DNA of 64,000 bases. It comes from CAVVAH01 sp963746175. GTDB lineage: Bacteria > Actinomycetota > Actinomycetes > JACCUZ01. The translations under genes and the position numbers were made by a program. Under the pieces are notes generated by a model, which searched no databases, was not told the origin of the DNA, and saw nothing but the letters and a program-made list of their open reading frames with translations. The stretch is from the NCBI GenBank assembly GCA_963746175.1, contig CAVVAH010000008.1, positions 248,001 to 312,000 on the forward strand, in the 5' to 3' direction. Shown one piece after another: positions 7,591-16,885 of this stretch. Every line of letters begins with the position of its first letter. Positions within the stretch are counted from its first letter, which is position 1.

Positions 7591-8787
7591 TCAGATCAGG
7601 GACGGCAGGTCGGCGGCCAGCCGGCGGTAGTCGGCCGGCGCGTTGTACGCGTGGGCGGACAGCCGCACGAAGCCGCGGCCGTTCCAGCAGGTGACTGCGA
7701 CCTCGACCGCCGACTCCTCACCGATCCGGTCCTGCAGCGCGGCGGCGGCGTCCCGGGTGGCCGCGACCCCGTCGGGCAGCGGCACGAGCTGCATCGAGAC
7801 CGCCGCGTCACGCGGCAGGTCGGCGGCCGGCACGCCGATCGCCCGGGCGACCTCCGCCTGGCCGGCGACGGCCAGCTCGACGTTGTGCCGCCGCAGCCGG
7901 TCCGGACCGAGCTGGCCGAGCACCCGCAGCGCTCGCGGCGCGGACAGCCACGGAGTCGGGTCCTCGGTGCCGGTCTCGTCGAAGGCGAGCGGGAAGCCCT
8001 CGGCCTCGCCCCACGACGCGACCAGCGGGCGCAGCACCGGGCGCCAGCGCGCGGCGGCGTGCAGCACCGCTGTCCCCCGGGCGGCGCAGGCCCACTTGTG
8101 CAGGTTGCCGACGTAGAAGTCGGCGCCGATCCGCTCCACGTCGAGGTCGAGCATGCCCGGGGCGTGCGCCCCGTCGACGAGCACGGCCACCCCGCGCTCC
8201 TGCAGCGCGGGGACCAGCGTCGCCAGCGGCAGCAGGCGCGCGGTGGGCGACGTGACGTGGTCCAGCACGACCAGCCGGGTGCGGTCGGTGAGCTCCGCGA
8301 GCACGGCGTCGAGGGCCTCGTCGTCGGTGGCCGCCAGCGGCACGTGCGCCGTGTCGACGACCGCGCCGCGCGCCGGGACGAAGCGCTCCGCCGCGATCCG
8401 TACCGCGCCGTAGCTGTGGTCGGTGAGGAGGACGTGGTCGTCGGGCTCCAGCGGGAACACGGACAGCACCGTGCTCGCACCGGTGGTGGCGTTGGGGACG
8501 AACGCGAGCGAGCCCTCGCCCGCGCCGAGGAACTCCCCGACCTCGGCCCGCGCGGTCACCAGCGCGCCGGGCAGCTCACGGGCGAAGAACCGGACCGGGT
8601 TGGACTCCATCCGCTCGCGCCAGGACTGCTGCTCGTCGAGGACCGGTGTGCTCACGGCACCGTAGGAGCCGTGGTTGAGGTGCGCGACCGTCTGCTCCAG
8701 GGGCCAGAGCTCCCGGACCTGCGGCCAGTCGTCGCCCCAGAGCGGGTTCGGCACGTCGTCCGTCGCGGTGGAGGGCTCGGCGGGCAT
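7591..8787 (-). CDS. Class-V PLP aminotransferase, isopenicillin-N-epimerase-like
   Basis: 398 aa from the ATG at 8787; the frame stays open upstream but without family similarity. The N-terminus has the N-H-G-S-Y-G-A motif typical of the isopenicillin N epimerase / CsdB-like branch. The cofactor Asp is in the V-D-G-A-H-A-P-G segment, and the Schiff-base Lys is in N-L-H-K-W. Members act on cysteine or other amino acids, or as epimerases, so substrate is not predictable. Its start codon is only 12 bp from the divergent L,D-transpeptidase start. Confidence 0.88.
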   Translation of the reverse strand: MPAEPSTATDDVPNPLWGDDWPQVRELWPLEQTVAHLNHGSYGAVSTPVLDEQQSWRERMESNPVRFFARELPGALVTARAEVGEFLGAGEGSLAFVPNATTGASTVLSVFPLEPDDHVLLTDHSYGAVRIAAERFVPARGAVVDTAHVPLAATDDEALDAVLAELTDRTRLVVLDHVTSPTARLLPLATLVPALQERGVAVLVDGAHAPGMLDLDVERIGADFYVGNLHKWACAARGTAVLHAAARWRPVLRPLVASWGEAEGFPLAFDETGTEDPTPWLSAPRALRVLGQLGPDRLRRHNVELAVAGQAEVARAIGVPAADLPRDAAVSMQLVPLPDGVAATRDAAAALQDRIGEESAVEVAVTCWNGRGFVRLSAHAYNAPADYRRLAADLPSLI

Positions 8788-8799
8788 GATGGCAACCCT

Positions 8800-9624
8800 A
8801 TGGTCGAGCCCCCCGCCGCCCAGGCTGCGTCTCGCCGCGGCCGGCCGTCCGCAGGCCGGCCGGCGCGCCGGGCAGCCCTGCTCCTCGGCGCCGCGACAGC
8901 GCTGGTCCTCCCGCTCTTTCCTGCCACGGCGAGCGCTGGGCACGTCCCGTCCCACCACCCGAGCCGGCTGAGCCACCTGGGCGACGCCGGTCAGGTGGTC
9001 GTCGTCACCGGCCGCTCCTGGTCTTCCAGCCACGCGGTGCTCCGCCGGTACGAGCGCACGCCCGACGGGCGGTGGCTGCGGGTCGGCGACGCGGTGCCGG
9101 CCCGGGTCGGGGGCAACGGTTTCGTCCGCGCCGCCGAACGGCGGCAGCGGTCCGGCACCAGCCCGGCCGGGACGTTCGGGCTGGTCTCGGCGTTCGGCAA
9201 CGGGCCGGACCCGGGGACGGCCCTGCCGTACCGGGTGGTCGACCGGTCCGACTGGTGGGTCTACGACCCGCAGGACCCGGGCACGTACAACGTCCTGCAG
9301 CCGCGGCGGGTGGCCGCGTCCGCCTGGCGCCGGTCGTGGGCCGAGGACCTGTCCGGTTACGGCGGGCAGTACCGCTACGTCGCGGTGCTCGACTTCAACC
9401 TGCCGGCCGGCGTGACCCGGGCGGCGGACGGCCAGCTTGTCGCGGCCGAGCCGGCGGACACGAGGCTCGGCGGCGGGATCTTCCTGCACGTGAGCGGCCC
9501 GGGCGCGACCGCCGGCTGCGTCTCCGTCGCCCGCGCCACGATGCGCCAGACCCTGCGCTGGCTGGACCCGGCGCAGCACCCGGTGATCGTCATGGGACCC
9601 CGGTCGGCCATCGGCCGGCTGTGA
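8800..9624 (+). CDS. Secreted L,D-transpeptidase (YkuD-like) family protein
   Basis: 274 aa. A twin-Arg/Lys-containing n-region and hydrophobic core end in an A-T-A-S-A cleavage site near residue 46, giving an exported protein. The C-terminal domain has H-V-S-G-P-G-x3-G-C-V-S-V, the His/Cys signature of YkuD L,D-transpeptidases that form 3-3 peptidoglycan crosslinks; the Cys is the nucleophile. Upstream, the P-A-G-x-F-G-L strand resembles the usual T-P-x-G-x-F segment. The ATG was chosen because the signal peptide begins soon after it. Convergent with the sigma factor gene, about 30 bp apart. Confidence 0.85.
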   Translation: MVEPPAAQAASRRGRPSAGRPARRAALLLGAATALVLPLFPATASAGHVPSHHPSRLSHLGDAGQVVVVTGRSWSSSHAVLRRYERTPDGRWLRVGDAVPARVGGNGFVRAAERRQRSGTSPAGTFGLVSAFGNGPDPGTALPYRVVDRSDWWVYDPQDPGTYNVLQPRRVAASAWRRSWAEDLSGYGGQYRYVAVLDFNLPAGVTRAADGQLVAAEPADTRLGGGIFLHVSGPGATAGCVSVARATMRQTLRWLDPAQHPVIVMGPRSAIGRL

Positions 9625-9654
9625 CGTGCCGTCGGCCCACAGGCCGCCGCCGGG

Positions 9655-10527
9655 TCAGTCCTTGCTCTCGGCCAGCTTGCCGCGCAGCTGCAGGACCGCC
9701 TTGGTGTGCATCTGGCAGATCCGGCTCTCGGTGACCCCGAGGACCTGGCCGATCTCGGCGAGCGTGAGGCCCTCGTAGTAGTAGAGGGTCACGACGATCT
9801 TCTCCCGCTCGGGGAGGGTGTTGATCGCCTTGGCCAGCAGGAACTTGGTCTCCTCGGACTCGAAGGCGAGGACCGGGTCCTCCGCCTTGGTGTCCTCGAG
9901 GGTGTCGACCAGGCTGAGCTTGTCGCCCTTCTCGCCGCCGACGCTGAGCAGCTCGTCGAGGGCGACCACGTTGACGAACGACACCTGGCTGAAGATCTGG
10001 TGCAGGTCCTCGAGCTTGATGCCCATCTCGGCGGCGACCTCGGCCTCGCTGGGCGTGCGGTGCAGCTGGGCCTCGAGGGAGGCGTAGGCCTTCTCCACCT
10101 CGCGGGCCTTGTAGCGGACCGAGCGCGGGATCCAGTCGATGGCGCGCAGCTCGTCGATGATGGCGCCGCGGATCCGGCTGATCGCGTAGGTCTCGAACTT
10201 GATCGCGCGCTCGAGGTCGAACTTCTCGATCGCGTCGATCAGCCCGAAGATGCCGTACGAGACGAGGTCGGCCTGCTCGATGTTGGGCGGGAGACCGACC
10301 CCGACGCGGCCGGCGACGTACTTCACGAGCGGCGAGTAGTGCAGGATCAGCCGCTCGCGCAGCGCTCCCTCGCCGGTCTTCTTGAAGTCCTGCCAGAGCT
10401 CGCGCAGCGCTGCCTCGGCGGCGCTCTTCTCGGCGGCCTCGTCGACGACGAGGTCGCCTGCGGCGGCGCCCACTCCCCCGGAGGGCGAGGCGGCGGCGCC
10501 GTCAGGCCCGTGGGTGCGCTTGGTCAT
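9655..10527 (-). CDS. whiG: WhiG/FliA-type RNA polymerase sigma factor
   Basis: 290 aa. After a disordered N-terminus of about 45 residues come regions 2, 3 and 4 of the sigma-28 branch: L-V-K-Y-V-A-G-R-V, D-L-V-S-Y-G-I-F-G-L-I-D-A-I-E-K-F-D, the D-W-I-P-R-S-V-R segment and a C-terminal helix-turn-helix with L-P-E-R-E-K-I-V-V-T-L-Y-Y-Y-E. In Streptomyces WhiG starts sporulation; in motile actinobacteria the same family drives flagellar genes. Neither gene set is in this window, so the regulon is unknown. Its start lies 26 bp inside the xerC 3' end, indicating coupling to xerC. Confidence 0.93.
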   Translation of the reverse strand: MTKRTHGPDGAAASPSGGVGAAAGDLVVDEAAEKSAAEAALRELWQDFKKTGEGALRERLILHYSPLVKYVAGRVGVGLPPNIEQADLVSYGIFGLIDAIEKFDLERAIKFETYAISRIRGAIIDELRAIDWIPRSVRYKAREVEKAYASLEAQLHRTPSEAEVAAEMGIKLEDLHQIFSQVSFVNVVALDELLSVGGEKGDKLSLVDTLEDTKAEDPVLAFESEETKFLLAKAINTLPEREKIVVTLYYYEGLTLAEIGQVLGVTESRICQMHTKAVLQLRGKLAESKD

Positions 10528-11437
10528 ACGTTGCCTTCAGCCGGTCGACGGACACATGGGTATAGATCTGCGTCGTGGCGAGCGTAGCGTGGCCGAGAAG
10601 CTCTTGAACGCTTCTCAGGTCGGCTCCACCTTCCAGCAGGTGGGTGGCAGCCGAATGGCGGAGGCCGTGCGGCCCCAGGTCGGGTGCCCCCGGGACGTGC
10701 GCCAGCAGTGCGTGCACCGCCCGGCGCACGGTGCGCGGGTCGACCCGGCCGCCCCGGGCACCCAGGAACAGCGCGTCGCCGCTCCCTGGCCCGCGCAGCG
10801 GCGGCCGCCCGGCAGCCAGCCACCGGTCCACCGCGCGCAGGGCCGGCGCCCCGACCGGCACCGTCCGCTCCTTGGACCCCTTGCCGAGGACCCGCAGCAC
10901 GCGGCGGCTGCGGTCCACGTCGTCGAGGTCCAGCCCGCACAGCTCGCCGACCCGGATGCCGGAGGCGTAGAGCACCTCGAGCACCGCCAGGTCGCGGACG
11001 GCGGTCGGGCTGTCGTCGTCGGCAGCCAGGCCGGCGACCTGCAGCAGGACCTCGGCCTCGTCACGGCGCAGGACGCCGGGCAGGCTGCGACCGGAGCGTG
11101 GGGTCGCCAGCAGCGCCCCGGCGTCCTTCTCGACCAGGCCGTCGCGCAGTGCCCAGGCGGTGAACCCACGGGCGGCCGCGGCCCGCCGCGCCAGCGTGGG
11201 CTTGGACATCCCGCGAGACGCCTGGCCGGCCAGCCAGCTCCGGAGCACCAGCAGGTCGAGCGTCGCCGGGACGGTCCGGCCCATCCGGCGGGCGTGCTCG
11301 AGCAGCGTGAGCACGTCACCCCGGTAGGCGCGGACCGAGTGCTCGCTCATGCCGCGCTCGGAGCGCAGGTGCCGGACGTAGCCCGCGAGGGCGTCGGCCA
11401 GCGCAGGCGGCAGCCCGGCCTCACCGTCCTCGGCCAT
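10502..11437 (-). CDS. xerC: Tyrosine recombinase XerC
   Basis: 311 aa from the ATG at 11437 (a GGGAGGGGG run lies about 10 nt upstream; the frame is open to 11518). An N-terminal SAM-like core-binding domain (about residues 10-100) precedes the catalytic domain. All catalytic residues are visible: Arg in A-S-G-I-R-V-G-E, Lys in G-K-G-S-K-E-R, H-G-L-R-H, H in L-L-G-H-A and the nucleophile Tyr in T-Q-I-Y-T-H. Length and position next to dprA/whiG are typical of the chromosomal XerC that resolves dimers at dif, not of a phage integrase. Confidence 0.93.
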   Translation of the reverse strand: MAEDGEAGLPPALADALAGYVRHLRSERGMSEHSVRAYRGDVLTLLEHARRMGRTVPATLDLLVLRSWLAGQASRGMSKPTLARRAAAARGFTAWALRDGLVEKDAGALLATPRSGRSLPGVLRRDEAEVLLQVAGLAADDDSPTAVRDLAVLEVLYASGIRVGELCGLDLDDVDRSRRVLRVLGKGSKERTVPVGAPALRAVDRWLAAGRPPLRGPGSGDALFLGARGGRVDPRTVRRAVHALLAHVPGAPDLGPHGLRHSAATHLLEGGADLRSVQELLGHATLATTQIYTHVSVDRLKATYDQAHPRA

Positions 11438-11570
11438 CGCCGCACCACCCCCTCCCGCCACATGCGACACCGTGACCGGTGGTCGTGCGCCATGCAAGCA
11501 CGGCGCGCCGGAAGGCATTCCTGGTTGTCACGTGGACTGCGGCTCAGGCGTGCGACGCCACCCGTCGAGG

Positions 11571-12720
11571 TCAGCGCACCACGGCCCCACCTCCTGCCGT
11601 CCGCCGTCGCCACCGGCCCTCGTGCGCCTCGGCCAGGCCGAGCGCCCCGAGCAGCCCGAGCGCCCGCAGCACGGTGGGCGGGTCGAGCCCGGCGACCCGG
11701 CCGACGCTGTCCGGTGCGGCCCGGCGGCGCAGCGGCAGCGCCTCCAGCACCCGCAGGGTCACCGGGTCGAGCCCGTCGTGCGGCCGGGCGGCGCCGCGCT
11801 CCGGCTCGCTCACGTCCTCCCCCACCGGGGCGAGCAGGTCCACGACGTCGGCCGCCGACGTGACCAGCGAGGCGCCGAGGGTCCGCACGAGCTTGTGGCA
11901 GCCGGCCGAGGTCGACGACGTGACCGGCCCGGGCACGGCCATCACGACCCGGTTCAGCTGCCCGGCGTGACCCGCCGTGTTGAGTGCCCCGCTCCGCGCG
12001 GCTGGCCTCGACCACCACCGTCCCGCGGCCGAGCGCCGCGATGACCCGGTTGCGGTCCAGGAACCGCACCCGGGTCGGGTGCGACCCGGGCGGCAGCTCG
12101 GAGATCACAGCGCCCACGGACCGCACGGCGCGGAACAGGCCGTCGTGCGCCCGCGGGTAGGCCACGTCGACCCCGCAGGCCAGCACCGCCACGGTGGGCG
12201 CCTCGACCGCCAGCGCACCACGGTGCGCCGCCGCATCGATCCCGAACGCGCCACCGCTCACGACCGTCCAGCCTCGGTCGCCGAGGCCGGACGCCAGCTC
12301 GGCCGCCACGACCTCGCCGTAGTCGGTGGCGGCCCGGGCACCGACGACCGACACGGCCCGGCCGAGCGCGTCGGAGAGCAGCACCGCACCGGCGACCCAG
12401 AGGCACAACGGTGCCCGGTCGCCCAGGTCGTCCAGCGCCAAGGGCCACTCGTCGTCGCCGGGCACCACCACGCGGGCGCCGGCGCGCTCGGTGAGCTCCG
12501 GGTCGGCACTCACCGACGGGATCCGGACCCGGTACTGCGCCAGGCGCTCGGGCTCACCGTCACGGGGCCGGAGCACGCGGGCCAGCACGGCCGGCGCCCC
12601 GATGCCGGCGACCGCCCGGCCCAACCACGCGTCCCCCGGCTCCGCCAGCCGGGCCAGCGCGGCCCGGGCCGCCCGGTCGTCGCCGGACGCCTCGCCCGTG
12701 GGCGCCGGCCCGGTGGTCAC
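11571..12720 (-). CDS. dprA: DNA processing protein DprA, reading frame broken once
   Basis: GTG start at 12720, overlapping the comM stop as GTGA. The Rossmann-like DprA core is present: S-V-V-G-A-R-A-A-T-D-Y-G, V-S-G-G-A-F-G-I-D-A-A-A-H-R-G-A-L, L-A-C-G-V-D-V-A-Y-P-R-A-H and the R-F-L-D-R-N-R segment. Near 11985 the frame shifts: removing one G from a GGGG run restores A-L-N-T-A-G-H-A-G-Q-L-N-R-V and continues to a normal winged-helix C-terminus ending at 11571. DprA loads RecA onto incoming single-stranded DNA in transformation. Either a sequence error or a real lesion; the rest is intact, which favours error. Confidence 0.85.
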
Positions 12721-14278
12721 GCCGCCCGCCCCGTGACGCCGCGGCAGTCCAGGGCCAGTCGCACGTCGCCGGCGTCCGGCACGTCGCGGCCGGCCAGGTC
12801 GGCCACCGTCCAGGCGACCCGCACCACCCGGTCGACGCCGCGGGCCGTCAGCGCGCCGCGGTCCATCAGCCGCTCCGCCTCGGCGACCACCTCCCACGGC
12901 AGCCGCCACCGGCGCCGCAGGACGTGGCCGGGCACCTCGCCGTTGACCCGCCACGGCGTGCCCGCCAGCCGGGCCGCCATCCGCTCCCGCGCCGCCGCCA
13001 CCCGCTCGGCGACGGTGGCGGTGCTCTCCGCCGCGCCCGGTGCGGCGCGCAGGTCGGCCCGGGACGGCCGCCAGCATCTGGATCTGCAGGTCGACCCGGT
13101 CGAGCAGCGGGCCGGACAGCCGGCCCAGGTAGCGGATCCGGGCCATCGGCGCGCAGCTGCAGGCCGACACCTGTCCCGGCGCGGTGACGGCGAGTCCGCA
13201 CGGGCACGGGTTGGCGGCGAGCACCAGCTGGAACCGGGCCGGGAAGCGCACCCGAGCCGCCAGCCGGGCGACGGTGATCTCGCCGGACTCCAGCGGCTCG
13301 CGCAGCGCGTCGAGCACCGCCGGCGCGAACTCCGGCGCCTCGTCCATGAACAGCACCCCGCGGTGGGCGAGCGACGCCGCACCGGGGCGCACCTGGGTCG
13401 AGCCGCCCCCGACGATCGCCGCGACCGACGCGGTGTGGTGCGGCGCCTGGTACGGCGCGCCGGTCGACCAGCGGGCCGGAGCCGTCGTCGAGCATCCCCG
13501 CGACGGAGTGCACCGCCGTCACCTCGAGCGCGGACGCCCGGTCCAGCGGCGGGAGCAGGCCGGGCAGCCGCTCGGCCAGCATCGTCTTGCCGGCCCCCGG
13601 CGGTCCGGTCATCAGCAGGTGGTGTCCGCCGGCGGCGGCCACCTCGACGAGGTACCGCGCGGTGGCCTGACCCAGGACGTCGGACATGTCGGGGCGGTGC
13701 TGCGGCTGCTCCGCCGGCGGCTCGACGTCGGGGTCGCTGACCAGCTCGACGTCGGGCAGCTCCTCGCCGCGAGCCCGCGCGACGAGCCCGGCCAGGGTGC
13801 GCACGCCGGTGACCCGGACGCCGGGGACCAGCCCCGCCTCGTCCGCGTTGCCCTGCGGGACCACCACCGCGGTCGCCCCGGCGCGGGCCGCCGCCACCAC
13901 GGACGGCAGCACGCCGCGGACCGGGCGGACCCGGCCGTCGAGGCCGAGCTCGCCGAGCAGCGCAGTGCCCTCGAACGCCGCGGCCGGCACGACCTCCTGC
14001 GCGGTGAGGATCGACGCGGCGATGGGCAGGTCGAACGAGCTTCCCCGCTTGGGCAGCGACGCCGGCGACAGGTTGACCGTCACGCGCTTGGTGGCCGGCC
14101 AGTCGTGCCCGCTGTTGACCATCGCGGCGCGCACCCGGTCGCGCGACTCGGCGAGCGAGGCGTCCGGAAGGCCGACCAGCGTGTACGACGGGACCCCGAT
14201 CCCGAGGTCCGTCTCGACCTCGACGAGGTGCCCCTCGACGCCGACCAGGGCGACACCGAGGGTGCGCGCGAGGCCCAC
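12717..14278 (-). CDS. comM: YifB/ComM family Mg-chelatase-like AAA ATPase, frame broken twice
   Basis: GTG start at 14278 (V-G-L-A-R-T-L-G-V-A-L-V-G-V-E-G), overlapping the repaired yraN stop by one base. An N-terminal Lon-protease-like domain precedes the ATPase: Walker A G-P-P-G-A-G-K-T-M-L, Walker B G-V-L-F-M-D-E-A-P-E-F and the C-rich N-P-C-P-C-G loop. Two +1 shifts interrupt it, near 13456 (just before A-P-H-H-T-A-S) and near 13065 (after L-A-A-V). Each is healed by removing one base. In other bacteria ComM is a helicase that promotes branch migration during transformation. About 520 aa once repaired. Confidence 0.87.
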
Positions 14279-14665
14279 TACGCGACCCCGCGGACGTGCT
14301 CGACCGTCGCCGGGCCACCGCGTGCGTCCGCGGACGACGCCGACGAGGTCGACGCGCACATCGGCGGGGTGCACCCGCCGTTCGTCGATCCAGGCCGCCG
14401 CGAGCCGGCGCAGCCGGGCGGCCTTGTCGGCCGTCACCGCCTCGAGCGGATGACCGCGCAGCGTGGAGGACCGGGTCTTGACCTCGCAGACGACCAGCAC
14501 GTCGCCGTCACGGGCCACGATGTCCAGCTCACCCAGCGGGCAGCGCCAGTTCTGCTCCAGCACCGTCATGCCGGCCGCCCGCAGGTGGTTGGCGGCCACC
14601 CGCTCGCCGTAGGCACCCAGCGCGTCCTTGGCCCGTACCGCTCGCTCGACTCGTCCGTCCGTCAC
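14278..14665 (-). CDS. YraN/UPF0102 endonuclease-like protein, frame broken near its end
   Basis: GTG start at 14665. The nuclease-like fold has the expected G-A-Y-G-E-R-V-A-A-N-H-L, W-R-C-P-L-G-E-L-D-I-V-A, D-V-L-V-V-C-E-V-K-T-R-S and D-V-R-V-D-L-V-G motifs (the Asp and E-x-K residues match the PD-(D/E)xK arrangement). Near 14317 a +1 shift makes the frame run into comM. Removing one G restores G-P-A-T-V-E-H-V-R-G-V-A and a TAG at 14278-14280, the usual family ending. About 128 aa after repair. The yraN-comM-dprA order is the standard one. Confidence 0.82.
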
Positions 14666-14735
14666 GTCGTCAAGCCTGTGCCCCCGGTCGCGGCCGACGT
14701 TCGTGGCGAGGCGGGTCTGTGGACAGCCCGGCGAC

Positions 14736-15947
14736 ATGGTCGTCCCTGTGGACGGACACCCGGGAGTCGTCGGCGGGGACGACGGGCACGATGACGTCGT
14801 GGCGGGACCGGGCGACAGTGGGCAGGCACCGCACCCGCGTCGGCTGGAACGCTCGGCAGCGCTGGGCCGGCGGGTCGCGCGCCGTGGCCGGACCAGCGTG
14901 CAGACCCGGGTGCTGCGGCTGCGGCAGCGGGTCTTCCTCATCTGCCAGGTCGCGGTCGCCGCCGCGGTCGCGTGGTACCTGGCGCACGAGGTGCTGGGCC
15001 ACCCCCGGCCGTTCTTCGCGCCGGTTGCCGCCATCGTCAGCCTAGGCCTGTCGTACGGCCAGCGGCTGCGCCGGGTCGGCGAGATCACCGTCGGAGTGGC
15101 GGTCGGGGTGCTCGTCGCCGACCTGCTGGTCCGCGTCATCGGCACCGGGACCTGGCAGGTGGCTCTGGTCGTGGTGCTGTCGATGAGCGTCGCGGTCCTG
15201 CTCGACGGCGGGGCGCTGGTGGTGACCCAGGCCGCCGTGCAGTCGGTGATCGTCACCACGCTGCTGCCGATGCCCTCGGCCGGCTTCAGCCGCTGGCTGG
15301 ACGCCGTGCTCGGCGGGACGGTCGCCGTGGCCGCCGCTGCGGTCGCCCCGCAGACACCGCTGCGCCGGCCGCGGATCGAGGCGGCGCGCGTCCTCGACGA
15401 GCTCTCCGACCTGCTGCACGACGCGACCGACGCCGCCCGCGCCGGCGACATCGAGCGGGCCGAGCAGGCGCTGGCCCGGGCGCGCGCGACCGACCAGGCC
15501 CTCGACGACCTCCGGTCCGCGGCAGCCGAGGGACTCGAGGTCGTGCGCAGCTCGCCGTTCCGGCGCCGCCACCGGGCGCAGGTCGAGCGGGTCGCCGAGA
15601 TCGCCGAGCCGATCGACCGCGCCGTGCGCAACTCCCGGGTGCTGGTCCGCCGGGTGGCCGCCGCGGTCCGCTACCGGGAGTCGGTGCCGCCGGCGTACCT
15701 CGACCTGGTGGACGAGCTCGCCGAGCAGGTCGGCGAGCTGGCCGACACCCTGACCGAGCGCGGCCGCACCGCCGACGTGCGGCCGGGTCTCGAGCGGCTG
15801 GCCCGGGCCTCGTCGGCGGCTCCGCACTCGGAGGTGATGTCGGCCGTCGTCGTGCTGGCGCAGGTGCGCTCGATGGTCGTGGACCTGCTCGAGCTCACCG
15901 GTCTCGACCAGGACCAGGCACTGGCCCGGGTGCCGCGACCGGGCTAG
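14736..15947 (+). CDS. FUSC/aromatic-acid-exporter family membrane protein
   Basis: 403 aa from the ATG at 14736; an in-frame GTG at 14799 (382 aa) is equally possible and would drop a poorly conserved acidic N-terminus. Four to five hydrophobic segments occupy the first half (around V-F-L-I-C-Q-V-A-V-A-A-A-V-A-W-Y-L and G-E-I-T-V-G-V-A-V-G-V-L-V-A-D), including the G-Q-R-L-R-R-V-G-E cytoplasmic turn typical of the FUSC family. The C-terminal half is soluble and helical with many Glu/Arg heptads. Related proteins export aromatic acids, but no substrate can be assigned. Its stop overlaps the opposite-strand stop of the kinase (CTAG). Confidence 0.75.
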   Translation: MVVPVDGHPGVVGGDDGHDDVVAGPGDSGQAPHPRRLERSAALGRRVARRGRTSVQTRVLRLRQRVFLICQVAVAAAVAWYLAHEVLGHPRPFFAPVAAIVSLGLSYGQRLRRVGEITVGVAVGVLVADLLVRVIGTGTWQVALVVVLSMSVAVLLDGGALVVTQAAVQSVIVTTLLPMPSAGFSRWLDAVLGGTVAVAAAAVAPQTPLRRPRIEAARVLDELSDLLHDATDAARAGDIERAEQALARARATDQALDDLRSAAAEGLEVVRSSPFRRRHRAQVERVAEIAEPIDRAVRNSRVLVRRVAAAVRYRESVPPAYLDLVDELAEQVGELADTLTERGRTADVRPGLERLARASSAAPHSEVMSAVVVLAQVRSMVVDLLELTGLDQDQALARVPRPG

Positions 15948-16873
15948 GCACTGCCGTCGGCCAGCACCGCCCGGGCGACCGCGAGCCGGTTCGCGCAGCG
16001 CTCCGGCATCGAGTCCCAGTAGTACGGGAACGTCATCAGCGCGAGGCACAGTGCCCACGCGCGGCCGCGCAGCCAGGTCTCGTCGTCGACACCGACCGCG
16101 GCGCGGAACGCCTCGCGGGACGGTGCGTCGAGCACGTCCCAGGCGACGATCAGGTCGACCGTCGTGTCGCCGACGGAGAGAGCGCCGAAGTCCAGCACCG
16201 CGGCCAGCCGGCCGTCGCGGACCAGCAGGTTCTCCGCCACCAGGTCCGCGTGCAGCCACCGCGGCTCGGCGACCCGGGAGCTGCTCGGCAGCCGGGCCGC
16301 CGCGTCCCACACCGCGAGGGCGGCGTCGAGGTCGAGGTCCAGCCCGGCGATCCCCCGGCACTGCTCGATGCTCTCCCGGGTGCCCTGGTCGCGCGACACC
16401 AGCGGCAGGCCGCGGTAGAGCCGGAGCTCGGGATCGTCCAGCGCGGCGTCCGGGACCGGAGCAGCGCGCAGGGCGGTCACCACGGCGGCGAGGTCGGCCG
16501 CCAGCGCCGCTCCCGCAGCGCCGCTCGCCGCACCCCTGGGCGTCGACCCGTCGATCCATCGCACGACCGACCACCGCTCCGGGTAGCCGAGGGCCGGCTC
16601 GCCGATCGCCACCACCTCCGGCACTGCGACCGGCAGGAACGGGCCGACCACCGGCAGCCATTGAGCCTCCCGGTCGATGGTCCGGGACCCGCCGGGCTGC
16701 CGCGGCACGCGGACGAGCAGCTCGTCAGCCAGCCGGAACAGCGCGTTGTCGGACCCCGACGCACCCAACGGCGTCAGCGGCAGCGGCGCGTACGCCGGCA
16801 GCTGGTCGTCCACCAGCGCCCTGACCAGCGCGACGTCGACCAGCAGATCGTCCTCGTGCAGCGCGCCGGTCAT
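15944..16873 (-). CDS. Phosphotransferase of the aminoglycoside phosphotransferase (APH) fold
   Basis: 309 aa kinase-like protein. The catalytic loop H-A-D-L-V-A-E-N (H-x-D-x4-N) and metal-binding D-F-G motif (V-L-D-F-G-A-L-S-V-G-D) are both intact near residues 210-235. The N-lobe has the S-G-S-D-N-A-L-F nucleotide-binding strand. This subfamily is widespread in environmental actinobacteria, where members phosphorylate assorted hydroxyl compounds; nothing indicates an antibiotic substrate. Tail-to-tail with the FUSC protein. Confidence 0.82.
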   Translation of the reverse strand: MTGALHEDDLLVDVALVRALVDDQLPAYAPLPLTPLGASGSDNALFRLADELLVRVPRQPGGSRTIDREAQWLPVVGPFLPVAVPEVVAIGEPALGYPERWSVVRWIDGSTPRGAASGAAGAALAADLAAVVTALRAAPVPDAALDDPELRLYRGLPLVSRDQGTRESIEQCRGIAGLDLDLDAALAVWDAAARLPSSSRVAEPRWLHADLVAENLLVRDGRLAAVLDFGALSVGDTTVDLIVAWDVLDAPSREAFRAAVGVDDETWLRGRAWALCLALMTFPYYWDSMPERCANRLAVARAVLADGSA

Positions 16874-16885
16874 GGTGCAGACGCG

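Noticed and set aside
7495..9624. 709-residue plus-strand reading frame covering the aminotransferase
   Set aside because: Only its last 274 codons encode the transpeptidase; the first part is the low-complexity reverse shadow of the aminotransferase gene.
10502..11437. Tyrosine recombinase as sign of a prophage or integrative element
   Set aside because: Size, catalytic motifs and neighbours (dprA, whiG) match chromosomal XerC; no att-like repeats, tRNA gene or phage genes nearby.
15944..16873. Aminoglycoside resistance gene
   Set aside because: The APH fold is shared by many small-molecule kinases; there is no mobile context and no close resemblance to a known resistance subgroup could be claimed.
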